From Gambelia wislizenii (lineage: Eukaryota; Chordata; Lepidosauria; Squamata; Crotaphytidae), in contig JAUMIR010000001.1 of the NCBI GenBank assembly GCA_030847615.1, forward strand, positions 251,103,187 through 251,167,186: a stretch of 64,000 bases of DNA, read 5' to 3'. Below are positions 63,678-64,000 of the stretch, one piece after another. A model generated the notes under the pieces. It saw nothing but the letters and a program-made list of their open reading frames with translations. It was not told the origin of the DNA and searched no databases. Both the position numbers and the translations under genes were made by a program. Position 1 is the stretch's first letter. Every line of letters begins with the position of its first letter.

Positions 63678-63889
63678 CCTTCAAGTCACCTGTAAACTTA
63701 TAGCAACCCCATGAATTTCATAGGATTTTCTTAGGCAAGGAATACTCAGCGGTGCTTTTGCCAGTTCCTTCCTCTTAAATATAACCTACAGCAGCTGGTA
63801 TCCATTGGCGGCATCCCATCCAAGTACTAACCAGGAATGACCCTGCTTAGCTTCCAAGAGCAGAAATGATTGGTACCTTTAGGGTAGCC
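63678..63889 (-). mobile_element. 5S rRNA-derived SINE (antisense)
   Basis: Inverted, the head reads GGAAGCTAAGCAGGGTCATT, TGGTTAGTACTTGGATGGGA and CTGCTGTAGGTTAT, i.e. 5S rRNA, joined to the same body (GGCAAAAGCACCGCTGAGTA) and tail (ACTTGAAGGCG) as the SINE class at 14749. The head is closer to 5S rRNA here. Confidence 0.88.
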
Positions 63890-64000
63890 TTGTAAATAAG
63901 TCTCAGGCAATGGTAAATTCATTACATTTCTCTTCTAATGCATGTTGTGGCCCTACATTTGTTCATTTAATTATTTATTTTCTATATTTTCTTTATCCCC
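63890..64000. other. window end, nothing recognised
   Basis: AT-rich; it ends in a TTATTTATTTT stretch that could be the start of another LINE tail. Confidence 0.3.

Noticed and set aside
35178..64000. The preceding ADAM23 exon (LIYYINQ/HVLDTK region)
   Set aside because: Read through on the minus strand and not found; no candidate with splice sites and matching phase.

Overview
The window is vertebrate nuclear DNA. The repeat set (BovB/RTE, CR1, L2-type and L1 LINEs, tRNA- and 5S-rRNA-headed SINEs with BovB-like tails, many TA-flanked and other TIR MITEs, and frequent microsatellites) points to a squamate reptile, probably a lizard. The species cannot be fixed from the sequence alone.

The only host gene I can support is on the minus strand. 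Eight short exons, found by matching splice sites, phase and peptide homology, encode 189 consecutive codons of ADAM23, a brain-type, non-catalytic transmembrane ADAM. In transcript order they are 35101-35177, 22699-22762, 19240-19322, 13947-14010, 10955-11027, 7672-7739, 5745-5810 and 3857-3928. All have GT/AG borders and compatible phases, with no in-frame stop. They cover the second half of the prodomain, the furin-type cleavage site and the start of the metalloprotease-like domain. Earlier exons (signal peptide, start of prodomain) and later exons (rest of the protease-like, disintegrin, Cys-rich, EGF-like, TM) were not found and should lie beyond the two ends.

The rest is intron filled with repeats. 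From left to right: a tRNA-SINE (6.5 kb); a palindromic fold-back element beside an L1 3' end (7.9-9.2 kb); a TA-flanked MITE (9.8-10.5 kb); a TIR element (11.3-11.9 kb); CR1, 5S-SINE, L2 and pogo-like MITE pieces (13.6-17.0 kb); a possible LTR-retroelement remnant (17.0-18.4 kb); TIR elements at 21.1, 24.7 and 26.3 kb; a LINE C-terminus (27.0-27.7 kb); a purine-rich block (28.2-28.9 kb); a CR1 with a 5' inversion that was later hit by an 822-bp solo LTR (30.4-32.0 kb); and TIR elements at 34.2 and 36.2 kb.

Upstream of the first recognised exon are a broken L2-type LINE (38.7-40.3 kb), three copies of one TIR family (37.9, 40.8 and 47.2 kb), and a nearly full-length CR1 (about 42.05-45.98 kb) inside an older TIR element. 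Then come a second large palindrome (48.7-49.1 kb), a TIR element with a G-rich minisatellite (49.4-50.4 kb), another TIR element (50.4-50.9 kb), a diverged 400-bp inverted repeat (54.3-54.7 kb), a degenerate BovB carrying two MITEs (55.0-58.2 kb), another LINE 3' end with a MITE at its tail (59.4-60.3 kb), a TIR element (62.8-63.4 kb) and a second 5S-SINE (63.7-63.9 kb).

The most notable items are the hidden ADAM23 exons, the nested order of events at 30.4-32.0 kb, and several non-autonomous TIR families whose members inside this one window define each other's ends.
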